Source: Mediterraneibacter agrestimuris (lineage in GTDB: Bacteria > Bacillota > Clostridia > Lachnospirales > Lachnospiraceae). Taken from it: a stretch of DNA of 64,000 nt. Under the pieces are notes generated by a model. It was not told the origin of the DNA and ran no database searches. It saw nothing but the letters and a program-made list of their open reading frames with translations. Location: the NCBI RefSeq assembly GCF_943193195.1, contig NZ_CALPDG010000002.1, positions 62,001-126,000 of the forward strand, given 5' to 3'. Shown here one piece after another: positions 62,032 to 64,000 of the stretch. Each line of letters opens with the position of its first letter. The stretch's first letter is position 1. The translations under genes and the position numbers were made by a program.

Positions 62032-62451
62032 CTACTCCTGTTTTTTCAAAGTCTGAAGCTGTTGATAACAGTATTCCAAAATGCTTTTTCTTGTGATGAT
62101 TCCGATAAAATTCTCCGTATCGTCCACTACTGGAACAAAGTTCTGATTCATTGCTTTCTGCAGCAGATCCTCCATATCAGCATCGGCAGAAACAGCAGTA
62201 TAATTTGTTCTTCGCGGAAAATCTGAAATAAATATATTCTCCGCTTTTTTTAAATCCATTGCCTGCTGTGCCTTGATATACCAAAGTAAGTCTCCTTCTG
62301 TCAGGGTTCCTGTGTATTTTCCTTCCCTGTTCAGCATCGGAATACAGCTGTATCTGTGATATTCCATCGTCTCTAACACCTGTCTTAAGGTACAATAGTC
62401 ATGAATATAAGCAACGTCACTCTTTGGCTTCAAAAAAAACAAGATATTCAT
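62032..62451 (-). CDS. CBS-domain protein
   Basis: 139 residues with two CBS motifs: VLETMEYHRYSCIPMLNREGKYTGTLTEGDL (about 25-55, split in segments) and a second ending in FVPVVDDTENFIGIITRKSIL. Such small pairs bind adenine nucleotides and act as sensors; no effector can be named. The start at 62451 has AGGAGGG 8 bases before. It follows aspartate kinase by 32 bases, so it is probably co-transcribed. Confidence 0.88.
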   Translation of the reverse strand: MNILFFLKPKSDVAYIHDYCTLRQVLETMEYHRYSCIPMLNREGKYTGTLTEGDLLWYIKAQQAMDLKKAENIFISDFPRRTNYTAVSADADMEDLLQKAMNQNFVPVVDDTENFIGIITRKSILEYCYQQLQTLKKQE

Positions 62452-62483
62452 AGCCAACACCCTCCTGCAAGTCTCTTCTGTTG

Positions 62484-63803
62484 TTAAATTTGTGTCACTA
62501 CAAAAATGTCATAGAGTGCACGTATTGCACTTTTAAAATCATCATGGCGTACACCTACAATGATGTTCAGCTCGCTGGAGCCCTGGTCGATCATTTTCAC
62601 ATTGATATGGGCATGTGCCAGTGCAGAGAAAATTCTGCCTGCTGTTCCTCTTGTAGCGCGCATTCCCCGTCCTACAATGGCGATCAGCGCCAGATCAGAT
62701 TCCAGTTCGATATGATCTGGCTGTACTGCTTTGTGAATGCCTGCAAGCACCTGCTGCTCTTTCTCTTCAAATTCATCTTTATGTACGAAAATAGTCATTG
62801 TATCAATTCCTGACGGCATATGCTCGATAGAAATATCATTTTTCTCAAATACTTCCAGCACTTTACGGCAAAAACCGATCTCAGAATTCATCATCGCCTT
62901 TTCAATGGTAATTGATGCAAAACCATCTGTTCCGGCAATTCCGGTAATTGTGTACTTCGGCTGTCTGCAAGTTCCTTCTACAATCAAAGTTCCCTTGTTC
63001 TCCGGCGCGTTGGTATTGCGGATATTAATTGGAATACCTGCTTTTCGTACCGGAAAAATAGCGTCTTCATGAAGCACGCTTGCTCCCATGTAGGAAAGCT
63101 CACGTAATTCTTTGTATGTAATGGTTTCAATCGATTTTGGATTCTTAACAATACGCGGGTCTGCGATCAGAAAACCGGATACATCTGTCCAGTTCTCATA
63201 CAGGTCTGCTCCTGCGGCAAGAGCTACAAGTGAACCTGTTACATCAGAACCGCCTCTGGAAAATGTTACAACAGTTCCATCCTCTTTTGCTCCATAGAAG
63301 CCCGGGATAACAGCACCTTCCGATGCTTCCAGGCGTGTGCTCAATAATGTATTCGTTGTAGCTTCATCAAAACTTCCATCTTTACGGAAACGAATCACTT
63401 CTGCAGCATCGATAAATTCAAAGCCCAGATAGGCAGCCATGATTTTTCCATTCAAGTATTCTCCTCTGGAAGCAGCATAGTCTCTTCCAATTTTTTTTCC
63501 AAAATTCTCACAGATCACATCAAATTCCCCATCCAGAGAAATAGTCAGTTCCAAACCGTCAATAATCTCCTGATAACGAGCTTTGATTGCGTCTAACTGT
63601 TCTTTAAATTTCTTCTCACGGATCGCTGCACCGTAACAGCTGTACAGCATATCTGTCACTTTAGTATCTCCGGATGAACGCTTTCCCGGAGCAGACGGCA
63701 CAACGTACTTTCTGGATTTATCTGCACGGATAATACTGCCTACCTTCATGAACTGTTCAGCGCTCGCAAGTGAACTTCCTCCGAACTTCACGACCTTCTT
63801 CAT
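62484..63803 (-). CDS. Aspartate kinase
   Basis: First step of the aspartate family (lysine, threonine, methionine, diaminopimelate). 439 residues: KFGGSSLAS (6-14), catalytic domain to about 290 (VTFSRGGSDVTGSLVA near 180), and two C-terminal ACT domains (about 300-365 and 375-439) for end-product inhibition. Monofunctional; no homoserine dehydrogenase part. TGGAGG before the ATG. No lysine riboswitch fits in the 90 bases upstream, so it is likely transcribed from the gene running off the right edge. Confidence 0.96.
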   Translation of the reverse strand: MKKVVKFGGSSLASAEQFMKVGSIIRADKSRKYVVPSAPGKRSSGDTKVTDMLYSCYGAAIREKKFKEQLDAIKARYQEIIDGLELTISLDGEFDVICENFGKKIGRDYAASRGEYLNGKIMAAYLGFEFIDAAEVIRFRKDGSFDEATTNTLLSTRLEASEGAVIPGFYGAKEDGTVVTFSRGGSDVTGSLVALAAGADLYENWTDVSGFLIADPRIVKNPKSIETITYKELRELSYMGASVLHEDAIFPVRKAGIPINIRNTNAPENKGTLIVEGTCRQPKYTITGIAGTDGFASITIEKAMMNSEIGFCRKVLEVFEKNDISIEHMPSGIDTMTIFVHKDEFEEKEQQVLAGIHKAVQPDHIELESDLALIAIVGRGMRATRGTAGRIFSALAHAHINVKMIDQGSSELNIIVGVRHDDFKSAIRALYDIFVVTQI

Positions 63804-63893
63804 AATTCGTATCCTCCAATATTTTCTCTGTCAGTCTTTAATGATAACTGTTTTGCCAAAGCGGCAAATCTTTTCCCATAAATAGCTTTTATT

Positions 63894-64000
63894 TTACGGT
63901 TTCTTATTATACAACCATCTAAATCTGTTGTAAATCTCTTCTTTTTCAAAATATCCCAGTCTCCCTCCGCTTACATAAATAAACTCCTGTTCTTTCGCAG
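63894..64000 (-). CDS. C-terminal end of an unidentified gene at the window edge
   Basis: On the minus strand the frame is open from the edge to TAA at 63896-63894 and encodes 34 residues: AKEQEFIYVSGGRLGYFEKE followed by EIYNRFRWLYNKKP. The composition is that of a real protein end. Its stop is 90 bases upstream of aspartate kinase on the same strand. I do not recognise the family. Confidence 0.6.
   Translation of the reverse strand, partial: AKEQEFIYVSGGRLGYFEKEEIYNRFRWLYNKKP

Overview
The window is an ordinary, densely packed chromosome segment from a low-to-mid GC Gram-positive anaerobe. It is most likely a spore-forming clostridium of the Lachnospiraceae type (Blautia, Dorea or Ruminococcus-like). 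The reasons are: formate-THF ligase and FolD next to an electron-bifurcating NfnAB transhydrogenase; YqfC/YqfD, SpoVB-like and BofC-like sporulation proteins; a MutL with an endonuclease motif and no MutH; a MinCDE system with MinE; SepF; an L27 with a cleavable N-terminus plus its protease Prp; and AGGAGG-type ribosome binding sites almost everywhere. Genus is inference. No rRNA, tRNA, IS element, prophage or CRISPR array is visible.

Layout, left to right. 1-7.6 kb: one-carbon and redox genes (fhs truncated at the edge, folD, a zinc-ribbon/TPR membrane protein, an iron alcohol dehydrogenase, nfnA-nfnB). 7.6-9.15 kb: rlmH followed by a small AT-rich island flanked by direct copies of the rlmH 3' end; it carries a RelA/SpoT-fold protein and an overlapping small ORF. 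This is the most interesting part of the window. 9.25-16.6 kb: split chromate transporter, LysR regulator, Dabb protein, LemA plus DUF2207, split ThrE-type exporter, AlkD-like protein. 16.8-20.1 kb: carB alone. 20.1-25.4 kb: sporulation and RNA maturation genes (yqfC, yqfD, phoH, ybeY, SpoVB-like flippase, BofC-like). 25.4-25.8 kb: the only long gene-free stretch, full of hairpins. 25.8-39.6 kb: DUF896, 5-formyl-THF cyclo-ligase, DUF4250, miaB, CmpB-type membrane protein, mutS, mutL, miaA, a PLP lyase, two flavoproteins, radC. 39.6-48.2 kb: cell-shape and division cluster (mreC, mreD, a long PBP2, minC, minD, minE, rodA, mgsA, a DD-carboxypeptidase), notably without mreB. 48.4-54.6 kb: DUF378, HlyD-like protein, yggS, sepF, ylmH, lspA, rluD, cytidylate-kinase-like protein. 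54.6-64 kb: mostly minus strand: TtcA-like protein, tyrosine recombinase (divergent from lexA), rsfS, yqeK, nadD, yhbY, obg, rpmA, prp, rplU, a CBS protein, aspartate kinase and the tail of an unidentified gene.

Most genes fall into tight co-directional operons with 1-20 base gaps or stop/start overlaps. Only the rlmH island clearly looks acquired: it has low GC, flanking direct repeats and no household function. All family assignments are from reading the translations; no database search was run.
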